Of a stretch of DNA of 64,000 bases, positions 18,658 to 28,323 are shown in pieces. A model generated the notes under the pieces. The model searched no databases and had not been told where the DNA came from. It worked only from the letters and a program-made list of their open reading frames with translations. The DNA is taken from positions 130,899 through 194,898 of the forward strand of contig CAYWPR010000002.1 in the NCBI GenBank assembly GCA_964460115.1, given 5' to 3'. The position numbers and the translations under genes are program-made. Numbering within the stretch: the stretch's first letter is position 1; every line of letters begins with the position of its first letter. The DNA comes from JAEUJZ01 sp964460115 (GTDB lineage Bacteria > Myxococcota_A > Polyangia > Palsa-1104 > JAEUJZ01).

Positions 18658-19392
18658 CTAGAAGACGTAGGCTAACACGCCAGCCGTCATGAAGCCCAAG
18701 GTGGCATAGCCATTTATGACGTGGCCTAGGGCAATATTGCGCTGCTCGATGCGGCCTTCAAATGCCGCTGCGGTCAGCCCCAAAATAATCTGGGTAACCA
18801 TGCCCGCCGTCGAAAGCGCCATCGATACCTTATGAACCAGCGCCGAATCCATCTTGATTGGTTTGGGGTAAGGATTGGGGGCGGCAAGGCCAAGAACGCC
18901 CAAGGTCGTAAAAAACGCCGTGGTGGTCATCGACAATCCAAAATGGGCCGTCTGATATCGATCGTAATCGAGGCCGTCGTGAAATCCGTTATAGCGGGCC
19001 ACATAATTGACTTGTCCCAGAATCACCGTGGCAGTCATAAGCGCCAAAGTGGTAAATCCAATGGCCTGATGGGCGAGTAGGACTCGGCGGCGTACATGAA
19101 CCTTGTGCTGAATCTGTTCCGCTTTGGCCGCGGCCGCTGCCTCTGCCGCCGGATCAAGCTTGGGCTTTTCGTCAAGCAGATCAAAATCTAAGGCGCCGCC
19201 CGCGCCGCTTGCTGAAGGGGACAAAGCAGCCGCGCCAGTGGAACTTGGTTCCGCTGCCGATGGTTGAGTCATAGAGGGCCCATTGCCAGGCGGCTCATCC
19301 GCGTGCAAAAGCGCCGGAAAAATCACAATCGCGCTGCTCACAAGCACAAGGAGCGCGTTCAAACCTCGAAATCGTGTCGATTGACCCGCCAT
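18658..19392 (-). CDS. Four-helix b561-like membrane protein
   Basis: 244 residues. A signal-like or first helix is followed by a low-complexity Ala/Pro/Ser stretch to residue 90, then four membrane helices. One His lies in each helix: H108 (HQAIG), H150 (HFGLS), H187 (HKVSM) and H224 (HVING), the pattern used by cytochrome b561-type proteins to bind two hemes. A basic HKVHVRRR segment precedes the first core helix. First gene of the operon with the YceI and double Rieske proteins. I infer quinol or ascorbate-like oxidoreduction across the membrane; heme binding needs proof. Confidence 0.8.
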   Translation of the reverse strand: MAGQSTRFRGLNALLVLVSSAIVIFPALLHADEPPGNGPSMTQPSAAEPSSTGAAALSPSASGAGGALDFDLLDEKPKLDPAAEAAAAAKAEQIQHKVHVRRRVLLAHQAIGFTTLALMTATVILGQVNYVARYNGFHDGLDYDRYQTAHFGLSMTTTAFFTTLGVLGLAAPNPYPKPIKMDSALVHKVSMALSTAGMVTQIILGLTAAAFEGRIEQRNIALGHVINGYATLGFMTAGVLAYVF

Positions 19393-19568
19393 ATCACACC
19401 TTCACTCAGCATACACGAAGACGCCGCAGCCAAAACATCGACGATATTCGCGACATCCAGCGTTGAAACGGATGAAAACGTGAGCGCCGTGACAGTCAGC
19501 GCGCCGCCATTTCTTCCATAGTATTCGATACTTGACGGGTATCACTACCAAATGGCAGGGTCATAAAC

Positions 19569-20456
19569 ATGTCTTTACATGGCGCTTCGTCAGACCGTCG
19601 GTCCAAACACTGGATGCTGGCGAGTGTCATGTCCGCGGCATGGCTGCTTTTGGCCGGATGTACACAAATGCCTCGGTTGCGTGCCGATGGCCTGCCTGTG
19701 GTGCCGCGCTATACGAACACGGTACAGCTTGATTGGCTGCTGGCCGGATACCGCCAAGCTGCTGAAAACGCGCTGAATAGTGGCCAAGTGCTGGGACTTG
19801 GCGAGGAAGCCTGTCTGGGTTTTGAGCGAACCATCTTCGACTTGCAAAGCGCTCGCCTGTACCCAGGGGTTTTGCGGATGAGTACGGAAAGTGCCAACTT
19901 GTCGGCGGTTTTGACGGAATTTCCGGAAATTCTGCTGCGCCATCCACGGCCTGCGATTTGTGAATCGGTGTCCGAGGAAGGAGTACAAGACACGGGCACA
20001 GGAGCATCATCGAGTGCTGCGCAGGAACGGCGGCAGCTTCGTCAATTGCGCACCGTTTTAGGCATGGCAGAGCCGGATGGAGCAGCGCCAAGCGCCAATT
20101 TGAAACTTTCGCCGGCCCATTCGGAAGAATTGGCCAAACTGGCCGATAGCGCAGTTCCAGCCATTCGTTTACGTGCTCGCTTTCACCTGCTTGGTCAGTG
20201 CGTGCTGGCGGTGGAAGCCGCCGATCGCACCTTTGCCGGAGAGGCCGCAGTTCCCTCTACGCCCTGGCCATTCGGACGGTGTTTTGATCCCAGCGGCCGC
20301 GCGCCTTTGCGACGCACACAAAGACAACTTGTGAAATCGCTGTTAGAACCCTGGGCCAGCCGTTCTTTAGAGCCTTTTGGAGAGCTAGTCATTGCGCTGG
20401 TCAGCTTTGCCAGCCGCGATAATCCAATGCTAGATGGCCCTCGAATCATTCGCTGA
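19569..20456 (+). CDS. Hypothetical lipoprotein
   Basis: 295 residues with lipobox LLLAGC (Cys31) after a hydrophobic segment. No family recognised. The rest is mostly helical with a Ser/Gly-rich break around residues 140-155. The divergent b561-like gene starts 176 bases away and the S1 gene follows on the same strand after 130 bases. A start nearer the hydrophobic segment (Met16 or Met21) is possible. Confidence 0.7.
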   Translation: MSLHGASSDRRSKHWMLASVMSAAWLLLAGCTQMPRLRADGLPVVPRYTNTVQLDWLLAGYRQAAENALNSGQVLGLGEEACLGFERTIFDLQSARLYPGVLRMSTESANLSAVLTEFPEILLRHPRPAICESVSEEGVQDTGTGASSSAAQERRQLRQLRTVLGMAEPDGAAPSANLKLSPAHSEELAKLADSAVPAIRLRARFHLLGQCVLAVEAADRTFAGEAAVPSTPWPFGRCFDPSGRAPLRRTQRQLVKSLLEPWASRSLEPFGELVIALVSFASRDNPMLDGPRIIR

Positions 20457-20586
20457 AATAGCGCCAACATAGCGTTTGGTTGGCGTTGATGCAAAGTGGC
20501 TGGCACGAGCAAGGCATGTTATTTTTCTCTGCACTTGAGATTCGTGCCCCACTTATCTGGATGTGAACCAAGGAGCCCTTTATCAC

Positions 20587-22542
20587 ATGCGCAAGCCCCC
20601 GCTCCGCAATGCTCGACAGCCTGTCTCTTATCATCCGGCGCCGCGTCATCAACATAGCTACTATCGCGCAGATGCCGGCGACAGGCCCGACGGAGCCATT
20701 ATCGCTGGAGAGGAATCCTTTGCAGAGCTTTTTGAAGCCTCGCTAAAGTCGCCCCGCAAAGCCGTAGCGCGGCGCGATCCCGAGGTCGGAGATTTGGTAC
20801 AAGGCGAGATCGTCCAGATCGGTGCTGAGTACGCATTCCTCGACATCGGCGGCAAGTCGGAAGCGATGATTGCGCTGGACGAACTGCGTGGTGAGGATGG
20901 CGAGGTTTCCGTCGGAATCGGCGACAAACTAGAAGGCCACGTGATGTCGGTGGGCGGCAAAGAAGGCGGCGTGCTTATAAGCGGTCGCGTGCAACGCGGC
21001 GCCGGCCTAAGCGATCAGATCCGTCTGGCCCATCAGCAGGGTGCTCCGGTGCAGGGACTTGTGACCGGCGCCAACAAAGGAGGCCTGGACATCGATCTGG
21101 GCGGGGTGCGGGCGTTTTTGCCGGCGTCGCAAATCGATTTGCGATATTGCCAAGAGCCGTCGGCCTATATAGGCCGAGCCCTGACCTTGCGAGTTACTCG
21201 ATTCGACGAAGAAGCGCGCACTGTTGTGGTTTCGCGGCGCGCCATTTTGGAAGTCGAGATGCGCGCCCTGGCCGACCAAAATCGCGCTCGCTTGGAAATT
21301 GGTGCCAATTTTGCCGGAACCATTGTCGCTTTGCAGGAACCAGTCGCCATCGTCGATTTGGGCGGCATTGATGGAACTTTGCCCACCGCCGAAGTCTATA
21401 GCGCACTGCGCAATGTCGGCCGTGAGGACGAAAGCATTAAGCTCGGCCAACGCGTAGATGTCTCGGTCGTTCGTCTCGAAGAAGGCCGTGCCAATGATCC
21501 CTGGCATAGCAGCCTGCAGGGCAATCTCAAAATTACGCTGTCCATGCGCGGGCTCCTCGCTGATCCGCAGGATGAAATGCTGGGCAAGCTGACCGAAGGC
21601 CAACGCATTGATGGGCGCATCGTTCGGCTGGAACCGTTCGGCGCTTTTGTCGAGCTTTTGCCCGGTGTGGAAGGACTGATACATATCTCGGCGATGTGCG
21701 AGCGCCACATCACCCATCCGCGCGAAGTGCTGGCGCTGGGTCAGGAGTTGACCGCGACGGTTATCAACCTGGATCGCGAGCGGCGGCGCATCGGCTTGTC
21801 GCTTATCGAAGAAGTGCGCGCTGCCCAGGCTGCTGTTGCGGCGACGCTGACTACGGGTCAGCGGGTCAAAGTGCGCATCGAACGCGTCGAACCCAACGGG
21901 GCCATTGTTCGCGTGCAAGCACCGACGGCAACCGACACCACCCAACCGCGCGGACTCATTCCCAATAGCGAATTGAATGTTCCCCGCGGCAGCGATATTA
22001 AGCGACTGTTTCCAGTCGGGCGCGAACATTTGGCAGCAGTGCAAAGCGTGGATGGCGAAGGCCGAGTTCGACTGTCTTTGCGCGTGATTGCGGAACAGGA
22101 CCGCGCAGCAGCAGAAGCGGCTGCTGCAGAAGCGGCTGCTGCGGAAGCTGCAGCAGCCGCAGCAGCGGCAGTCGCAGCCGAGGCAGCGGCGCTGGCAGCA
22201 GCCAACGCTACTTCTAAAAAATCCAGTCGAGTTCGTAAATCCACCGATGGGGCAGTTGCCGGCACCGATGCCGTGGAAAAGAAGAAAGCGCCCGCGCGTC
22301 GCAAGTCCAGCGAATCGCTGGTGCCGGCTTCTTCATCCGTGGAGCCGCTGCCCGAATCCGTAGAGGCTGAATCGACGGCAACACGCAAACCGCGGACCAG
22401 CCGTAAAAAACCAAGCGAGCCTTCAGCCGCCGAGCACGTGGCCACATCCGTGGCAAATGTTCCGCCGGAAGCTTCTGCTTCGGATGAATCTGCCGCAAAA
22501 GTCCTCAAAAAGCGGGCCCGTGCTTCAGGCGGACCGCTTTAG
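20587..22542 (+). CDS. Five-domain S1 RNA-binding protein, ribosomal S1 homologue
   Basis: About 651 residues. Five S1 OB folds are readable, beginning near GDLVQGEIV, GAPVQGLVT, GANFAGTIV, GQRIDGRIV (the most canonical, with GAFVELLPGVEGLIHIS) and GQRVKVRIE. They are followed by an Ala-rich segment of about 45 residues (codons from 22107) and a basic Lys/Arg/Ser tail. It fits a translation-initiation or RNA-binding S1-like protein. The start ATG at 20587 has AAGGAG 12 bases upstream; GTG at 20563 lies before that site and is rejected. It may be the genomic S1 or a paralogue; the window does not tell. Confidence 0.9.
   Translation: MRKPPLRNARQPVSYHPAPRHQHSYYRADAGDRPDGAIIAGEESFAELFEASLKSPRKAVARRDPEVGDLVQGEIVQIGAEYAFLDIGGKSEAMIALDELRGEDGEVSVGIGDKLEGHVMSVGGKEGGVLISGRVQRGAGLSDQIRLAHQQGAPVQGLVTGANKGGLDIDLGGVRAFLPASQIDLRYCQEPSAYIGRALTLRVTRFDEEARTVVVSRRAILEVEMRALADQNRARLEIGANFAGTIVALQEPVAIVDLGGIDGTLPTAEVYSALRNVGREDESIKLGQRVDVSVVRLEEGRANDPWHSSLQGNLKITLSMRGLLADPQDEMLGKLTEGQRIDGRIVRLEPFGAFVELLPGVEGLIHISAMCERHITHPREVLALGQELTATVINLDRERRRIGLSLIEEVRAAQAAVAATLTTGQRVKVRIERVEPNGAIVRVQAPTATDTTQPRGLIPNSELNVPRGSDIKRLFPVGREHLAAVQSVDGEGRVRLSLRVIAEQDRAAAEAAAAEAAAAEAAAAAAAAVAAEAAALAAANATSKKSSRVRKSTDGAVAGTDAVEKKKAPARRKSSESLVPASSSVEPLPESVEAESTATRKPRTSRKKPSEPSAAEHVATSVANVPPEASASDESAAKVLKKRARASGGPL
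22107..22200 (+). repeat. Internal Ala-codon repeats in the S1 gene
   Basis: Imperfect 15-base units of the type GCAGAAGCGGCTGCT, repeated about three times and then degenerating, encode a run of Glu-Ala-Ala blocks. Such tracts vary in length by slippage between strains. Confidence 0.8.
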
Positions 22543-22557
22543 ACGATATTTACAAAC

Positions 22558-23823
22558 CTAGTTAGCGTTTGGCGCGACCGCCAAAAACTGCTCGGCCTTG
22601 CTTTTGATTCCGCGCAAAACGACGAGCTGTAGCCCTAAATTCACGCCGTACTCAAAAAACGGCTCCAACTTGTAAAGCTGGCGAATGACCATGCTGGCGC
22701 GATCGAACTGCTGCGACGAGCGCATGACGATCTGCGTGGGCACTCCGCGACCTGCTACGGCCTCGAAACGCATGCGCGCGCCGCGCATGTCACCTTCGAC
22801 GCCCATCATATCAACGGCATTGCCCGTAACTCGAACGCCGTATAGGGATCGAAATCCGATAAGCGGGAGCGATTGTTCCAAATCCACCAGCGTCAAATCA
22901 TCGCGTGAGCCGCGATCTGCGCTTTTGGTGATGGTGGGAATAAAGTGCGACCACTCCGCCGGTTGTTTGACAACGTCCAGAATCTGATTGGGCTGCGCCA
23001 GGCTGCGGTCGATGATCGACAATTCCGACAAACGGCCTTTTTGCGTACGCATAAGCGCCACCACCCCGCGTGCCAAAAAGGCATCATAGGGCGCACTGCT
23101 GGCCACTGGCAGCATTGGTGGCAATGGAGTCAGTTGTTCGGCGCGCTGTTTCATGGCCAGCATTAGCGCGGCCTGCGATACAAGCGCCATGCCGTGTTCA
23201 ATCTGCGGAACTCGCTCGAGCAACTTGCCGACCATGCCACCTGAATGCCACAAGTCCGTGTAGCCATACACGGCAACCACCGTGGCTCCGCCTACATCAT
23301 GAAACTCCCAGCGGTAATGGCGCTGCGTTCCGGCGGGTTCATCGGCATCAAGAACTTCGACGGGCGCCGTACTCGCTGCATCTTCAGACGTGCCTTGCCC
23401 CCCTAGGTCTTGCGACAGAGGCATATAGCGATGCGTGCCATCGATGGTGAAAAGTCCATAAGACAGTTGGTAAAAGTGGTCGAAGCTGCCATTTCCGCGC
23501 GGAGTCACCTTGGATACGGTGAAGTTGCGCGCAAAATCGACATAGCGTTCGGCATCAAGCAAGACCTGACGCACACGCGCGCCCGGCGCGGCAACCAAGG
23601 TGAAAAGCGAGATCTGCTTCATCTGTCCGTTTGGTTCGGACTCGATGACCGCGATATCTGCGCTGCGCAAAATAGGCGCCAGCGCTTTTACTTTTTCGGC
23701 GGGCCAGGCTTTTAAAGGAATGAGGCCACGAGCCAGCGGAGTGGCCTGCCCCAAAGCTGGCAGCGCCAGCATTCCCAGCAAAAGCCAACCTAGTACAAAA
23801 CCATGAGGTCTATGCGAGGTCAT
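22558..23823 (-). CDS. Exported protein with two SRPBCC (START-like) domains
   Basis: About 421 residues. Signal peptide to about residue 25 (LGWLLLGMLALPALGQA). Two lipid-binding-type SRPBCC folds appear in tandem, each with the sequence pattern of a helix-grip protein: the first near LFTLVAAPGARVRQVLLDAERYVDF and the second near LSIIDRSLAQPNQILDVV. The ATG at 23823 is chosen because it precedes the signal peptide; the open frame extends upstream to 23928 with no reason to be used. The start overlaps the preceding UPF0104 gene by 14 bases. It is the last gene of the five-gene operon and may carry a lipid in the periplasm. Confidence 0.82.
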   Translation of the reverse strand: MTSHRPHGFVLGWLLLGMLALPALGQATPLARGLIPLKAWPAEKVKALAPILRSADIAVIESEPNGQMKQISLFTLVAAPGARVRQVLLDAERYVDFARNFTVSKVTPRGNGSFDHFYQLSYGLFTIDGTHRYMPLSQDLGGQGTSEDAASTAPVEVLDADEPAGTQRHYRWEFHDVGGATVVAVYGYTDLWHSGGMVGKLLERVPQIEHGMALVSQAALMLAMKQRAEQLTPLPPMLPVASSAPYDAFLARGVVALMRTQKGRLSELSIIDRSLAQPNQILDVVKQPAEWSHFIPTITKSADRGSRDDLTLVDLEQSLPLIGFRSLYGVRVTGNAVDMMGVEGDMRGARMRFEAVAGRGVPTQIVMRSSQQFDRASMVIRQLYKLEPFFEYGVNLGLQLVVLRGIKSKAEQFLAVAPNAN

Positions 23824-24709
23824 GGGAATCACCTTTTCGTGAGCGACGCCATAGCTCGCCGCCCCCGATGCACAAGAGGACGAGCCCGCCGATGCCAGTA
23901 GCCAGAACATAGGAGATGCCGCGCTCAAGTGCGGTGATGGCCATCGCCTTGTCTAACCCAACATCAAACAGGCACAACGCGGCGGTCAGCCCCCCTTCAA
24001 TGGCACCGAGCCCGCCGACGGTCGGAAACAGTCCGCCGAGCATGGCAACCATCGACAAAGGAATGACTTGCCAAGGGTTTAGCCAGACATGCAGTGCCGC
24101 AGCACATAAAAACAGCCGCAGCAAATCCTGCCCCCAAAGTAAAAATGCATAACCAATCGCCACGGCAAAATTGCGCCGGCTCATGCGTATTGCGGTCAGC
24201 CGCTGGCGCCACTCCGCCAGCCAATTTCGTACGCGTGAAAGGCGCGTGACAAAAAACAGTCCGGCGCCAAGTAGAAGCATTCCAATCAGTCCGCCAATCA
24301 GCAGACCTACGCGTCCCCCTTTGACGATCAGCACTTGATAGAGCGTCGGAAACGACAATGCGATAAGCAGGATGATGGGCACAATATCGCTTAATCGATC
24401 GTAGCCTACCGATGCGGCGATTTGAGCAGTATCTAGTCCGGTGCGCCGCCTTAGCATGGCAATGCGATAGATGTCTCCGCCCACTCGACCGGGGGTTACG
24501 TTGTTTACAAAGATACTGCTTAGATGCGTCAGTAGCGCATCGCGCAGTTTGACTCGCGGCCCAGTCCCATCGCCCAGGGAGTGCAAAATGCGCTGCCAAC
24601 GCAGCGCAGCGGTGAGAACTCCCAGCCCATACATCAGCACCGCAGCAATCGCCACAAGCGGCACGACCTGGCCTAGCTCGGCCATTGCTCGATGCAGATC
24701 TTCAGACAT
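23810..24709 (-). CDS. UPF0104 / LPG-synthase-type integral membrane protein
   Basis: 299 residues, about eight hydrophobic helices. Motifs typical of the lysylphosphatidylglycerol-synthase/AglD membrane family are visible (FVNNVTPGRVGGDIYRIAMLRRRTG and LFPTVGGLGAIEGGLTAALC). Members act in lipid flipping or in glycolipid synthesis. It follows the RND gene by 2 bases and overlaps the SRPBCC gene, so the set is clearly one transcript. Substrate unknown. Confidence 0.87.
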   Translation of the reverse strand: MSEDLHRAMAELGQVVPLVAIAAVLMYGLGVLTAALRWQRILHSLGDGTGPRVKLRDALLTHLSSIFVNNVTPGRVGGDIYRIAMLRRRTGLDTAQIAASVGYDRLSDIVPIILLIALSFPTLYQVLIVKGGRVGLLIGGLIGMLLLGAGLFFVTRLSRVRNWLAEWRQRLTAIRMSRRNFAVAIGYAFLLWGQDLLRLFLCAAALHVWLNPWQVIPLSMVAMLGGLFPTVGGLGAIEGGLTAALCLFDVGLDKAMAITALERGISYVLATGIGGLVLLCIGGGELWRRSRKGDSHDLA

Positions 24710-24711
24710 GC

Positions 24712-27204
24712 CTACGCCTCGTTATCTTTTTGCGGCCGGCGCCGCCACAGGGCGCTGACCACAATCGGCAGCACGGTTAATGCCGCCACAAGACAAGTTG
24801 CTTCGCCAATGTCGGCAGCCAATCCGAACGAACGCAGCGACTGGTTGCGTGCTAGGAGCAGCGAGCTATATCCAATAATAGTCGTCGCCGAGCACAATGC
24901 CACTGCGGAACCGGTATCGCTGATCACGTTCGAGATGGCCTGCGCCCCCTCTACCCGCAACCGGCCCCAGATGTTGGCGGCATACTCGGTACCGATGCCT
25001 AATGTGATGGGCAGCGCCACGAAGTTCATAAAGTTGAGCTTGAGTTTTAGCAGTCCTAAAATTCCGCCCAGCCAGATGACTCCGACGGCTACTGAAGTAA
25101 GCACGGGCAAAGCCCCGCGCAAGCCGAACATTAAAAACACCAGCGTTAAAACTCCGCCGAGCGCGGCCAGCGTGACGGGGGGACCATCGCGATGAATGGT
25201 CTCAATCATTCCTCCGAAAATGGTGCCGGCGCTAGCCGCCACCCAAGTCTTGCCCAGGATTTTTACCTTCAGCGCTTCCGCCAAGCGCAATAAATCGTGG
25301 CCGTTCCAGTCCTGATAGCCGTTGTCATAATCGGCATCGATGCCAATCAGCCGGCCTCGGGTGTTATCGATTTCGGTGAAAGCCTCGCGCACGATGCGCG
25401 GCAGATCATCCGGACCAAGCTTGCGCAGATACTCGGGCGGACGAAAGGATTGGATGTCCTTCCATTCCTCGGCGCTCATCATGTCTCGATGGCGGTCAAT
25501 TTTTTGCCGCAAACGACCCAAAACTTCCAGCTTGGCTTCCTGATCCACCGGAAGGACGGAATTGATGGTGCGTACGGTTTTTAATACATGTCGCGAACCA
25601 AGCGCTCGGTCCTTTTGGCGCATGGCCTCGGCAACGGTATCAGCCTCGGAGGGATCGTCAACAAGCAGCACGCCGGTATTGCCGATGTATCCGGCACCGA
25701 CCTCGCCCATTTTCATCGCCTCCATCTTCCACCACAGCCGCTGCGATTCGGTTTCGTCGCTGCGCAGATTGTTGATATTCCATTCCAAAGGATCGCCGAG
25801 GTAGCGCGAAAGCGGCAATGCCGCCCCGGCGATAAGCGCAATGTTCAGAATCGCAACCAGCACTGGGTGACGGTCGACAAAATTGCCCAAAACCAAAAAA
25901 GGACGACGCCACAAGTTGGACTTGGGAGTAAACACACCGGAGCGCAGACGCTCGCCAAGCAGCACAAGCGGCGGAACCAAGAAGATGGTGACGATCCAGA
26001 CGAGCAGCATGCCGGCGCCGCCGATAAGCCCAAATTGATTAAAGCCGCGGAAGTCGGTGATGGTCAGACTGCCGTACGCAATGCTGGCCGCCAGCATCGC
26101 GGTGGCGGTGGCCAAAAGCGTGCGCGACATAGCAGTGGTGAGCGCATCCCTGACCGAGGCATTGCGTCGCCTTTCCTCGCCATAACGCGCGAGGAGGATG
26201 ATTGGCGTATTGATGCCGTTGCCCAAAATGATCGAAATCAGAAACGCCGTATTAATGTTTAAGTACTTGAGTGAGAACTGCGCCAGAGCCAAAGCCAGAA
26301 GCACTCCGTAAAAAGCCGGAATGCCGATGACCACCAAAAGTCCGACGCGCCGAAAATAAAGGTAGATAACCAAAAGGACCATGCTTGTACAGACGGTGGT
26401 CGCAATGGTGATGTCTTCGCGAATGGCGTTCTGCTCATCCAGGGCCATGGCAATGTGGCCGGTATAGCGAACGCGCATTTGCGGATGAAAGGACTCGGGA
26501 TGCAGGTCGGCGATGGTTTTTTGCACCGATGCCATCGTTTGATGATCGCCAAGCGAGCCGAGCCCGTCGCGGCGCCGCCACAGCATGATGCCAATCGAGT
26601 GTTTCTGTCCCTCGTCCAGCGTGAACATGTCTTCGCTTGGGCGCGGCGGCAGTTTCTGCTCTAGCTTTTTGCGCAGATCCTTTAGTTCCTGCTCGGCATC
26701 GCCTTCCAAATCAACCATCAGCGGCGACGAGCGCGACGCAACAATACGGTCTAATGTGGACTCGGCCTTTTGCAGCTCTTTGAGATCCGCGTACATCCAT
26801 TTCCATTGCGCGGCATGCTCGGGAATTTCGGTGCTTGGCTTCCACTGAATCTCTGTGAAAACCTCGGGAATCATCCGCATAAGCGCTGGCTTTAGGACAT
26901 CGATAAACCGGCGATTGGCGGCGGCATCGGGGCTTTCCAGAATGATAACTAGATTGGTGGCGCTTTTCTGCCGCGGAGTGATCGTGCGCAGGGCGCGCAC
27001 GGCGGGATGGGTATCCGGCAGAAGCTCTGCCATGTCGGTGCGCAACTCCAGCTTGCTGACCGGCACCGCAGCCAAAGCCGCAAGCAGCACCGCGCCGAGC
27101 AGCAAAAATAAAGAGCGCCGTTCCGAAAAAGCCACATAGCGCGCACAAAGCCGGCTGATACGGCTTTTCGACAGTTCAGGAAGTTGACCAAGACTTTGCG
27201 ACAC
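24712..27204 (-). CDS. RND/MMPL-family lipid exporter
   Basis: About 830 residues. One N-terminal helix, a large periplasmic loop, then five helices with a sterol-sensing-domain-like segment, and the same plan repeated in the C-terminal half: a full MMPL/HpnN-type transporter. Early periplasmic motif: ELRTDMAELLPDTHPAVRAL. Hopanoid, mycolate or similar lipid transport is the usual role. Start is GTG at 27204, with AGGGA upstream; the TTG at 27252 extends it by 16 residues that do not fit. The neighbours are a radical SAM protein, a glycosyltransferase and two lipid-related proteins, so it probably exports what they make. Confidence 0.92.
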   Translation of the reverse strand: MSQSLGQLPELSKSRISRLCARYVAFSERRSLFLLLGAVLLAALAAVPVSKLELRTDMAELLPDTHPAVRALRTITPRQKSATNLVIILESPDAAANRRFIDVLKPALMRMIPEVFTEIQWKPSTEIPEHAAQWKWMYADLKELQKAESTLDRIVASRSSPLMVDLEGDAEQELKDLRKKLEQKLPPRPSEDMFTLDEGQKHSIGIMLWRRRDGLGSLGDHQTMASVQKTIADLHPESFHPQMRVRYTGHIAMALDEQNAIREDITIATTVCTSMVLLVIYLYFRRVGLLVVIGIPAFYGVLLALALAQFSLKYLNINTAFLISIILGNGINTPIILLARYGEERRRNASVRDALTTAMSRTLLATATAMLAASIAYGSLTITDFRGFNQFGLIGGAGMLLVWIVTIFLVPPLVLLGERLRSGVFTPKSNLWRRPFLVLGNFVDRHPVLVAILNIALIAGAALPLSRYLGDPLEWNINNLRSDETESQRLWWKMEAMKMGEVGAGYIGNTGVLLVDDPSEADTVAEAMRQKDRALGSRHVLKTVRTINSVLPVDQEAKLEVLGRLRQKIDRHRDMMSAEEWKDIQSFRPPEYLRKLGPDDLPRIVREAFTEIDNTRGRLIGIDADYDNGYQDWNGHDLLRLAEALKVKILGKTWVAASAGTIFGGMIETIHRDGPPVTLAALGGVLTLVFLMFGLRGALPVLTSVAVGVIWLGGILGLLKLKLNFMNFVALPITLGIGTEYAANIWGRLRVEGAQAISNVISDTGSAVALCSATTIIGYSSLLLARNQSLRSFGLAADIGEATCLVAALTVLPIVVSALWRRRPQKDNEA

Positions 27205-27276
27205 GAGAAATCCCTGAAGAAAGGGGGTTGTGCAGATTTCTGCAAGAAACAAAGCCAGCGGGCGTATAACCCGCGA

Positions 27277-28323
27277 CTAGCTATTTCGCTCGGCAGTGAG
27301 CGAACGGTCTGCAACGGGCGGCTTCAGCCGCAATTTCAGAAGCTCGCTGGGACGGTAGCTGTCGATCGAGGAAGCGCGATGCACGCAACCAATCGTGCAG
27401 TACGGCGCACAAGACTTCTCGCTGTGAAACTCTCGACGGATATCTTCTACGGTGTATTGCTCTAGCGGCACGGCAGGATTGCCGCGCTGCTGAGAACAAT
27501 AATGAACAAGTCCGTTTTCACAAATGTATAGATAGCGGGCACCGGCGCGACATTGCCACTGGTTGGGGCGGCCTTCGATAAGGTTGCGCTGAAAATCATT
27601 GATGCGCGTGTACCAGCCCTGGCCAAGGCGCACGACTTCATCGTAGACCGCTGCCTCACGCGGACTTAGCGGTTTGAGTTGCCCTGATTCATCGTGGATG
27701 ACCCCTACCGAAGTAGAAAAGCCAAGTTCACGGGCCCGCCGGGTAATGATGAGCGGATCTTCGGGATTGCGCATGCCGGCGCCAACCACCGAGTTGATGT
27801 TAATGTGAAATTTGGCATGCTCGGCCAAATGCGCAAGCTTGCGATCTAGCGTCTTTAGACTTTTTCGCGACACTTCGTCTGGGTGGACGTTGTCGATGCT
27901 GATTTGCATAAACTCGAGCCCAGCGTCGTTGAGACGTCGGATGCGCTCCGGGCCCAGATAAAATCCATTGGTAATCAGCCCGGCGATCATTCCTTTTGCG
28001 CGTATATGGCGCAAAATCTCGTCGAGGTCCGGATGCATCATGGGCTCGCCGCCGCTGATCGTTACGCACGAGGTGCGCAGCGACGCCAAGTGATCAAGGC
28101 GGCTCTGCATGGTGGACAGCGGCACCGGATCCGAAGTCTTGTCGTACTCATTGCAGTAGGTGCACGCAAGATTGCACCGACGCATCGGCACGATTTGGGC
28201 CAGGACGGGATGGTATTTGTCGAAAAGCCCTTCGCCGACCATCTTGAGGACGCGCGTCCCCCGAAAAAGCACTCGCGCCAGATTGTCGAGCGTATCCGTT
28301 GCGACAAAGGGTACAGAGTTCAT
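27277..28323 (-). CDS. Radical SAM protein with C-terminal cysteine-rich SPASM-like region
   Basis: 348 residues. The [4Fe-4S]-SAM motif is CNLACTYC (Cys50, 54, 57), then SGGEPMMHPD. The C-terminal part has CRAGARYLYICENGLVHYC and a CAPYCTIGC cluster that would bind an auxiliary iron-sulfur centre, as in SPASM/twitch proteins. Substrate unknown. It starts by ATGA overlap with the glycosyltransferase stop and is 72 bases from the RND gene. It is not obviously HpnH, although HpnN-type exporters are linked to hopanoid genes. Confidence 0.93.
   Translation of the reverse strand: MNSVPFVATDTLDNLARVLFRGTRVLKMVGEGLFDKYHPVLAQIVPMRRCNLACTYCNEYDKTSDPVPLSTMQSRLDHLASLRTSCVTISGGEPMMHPDLDEILRHIRAKGMIAGLITNGFYLGPERIRRLNDAGLEFMQISIDNVHPDEVSRKSLKTLDRKLAHLAEHAKFHININSVVGAGMRNPEDPLIITRRARELGFSTSVGVIHDESGQLKPLSPREAAVYDEVVRLGQGWYTRINDFQRNLIEGRPNQWQCRAGARYLYICENGLVHYCSQQRGNPAVPLEQYTVEDIRREFHSEKSCAPYCTIGCVHRASSIDSYRPSELLKLRLKPPVADRSLTAERNS

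Noticed and set aside
20506..20521. TGGCAC-GAGCA-AGGCA, sigma-54-like
   Set aside because: The -12 part lacks the TT and fits poorly.
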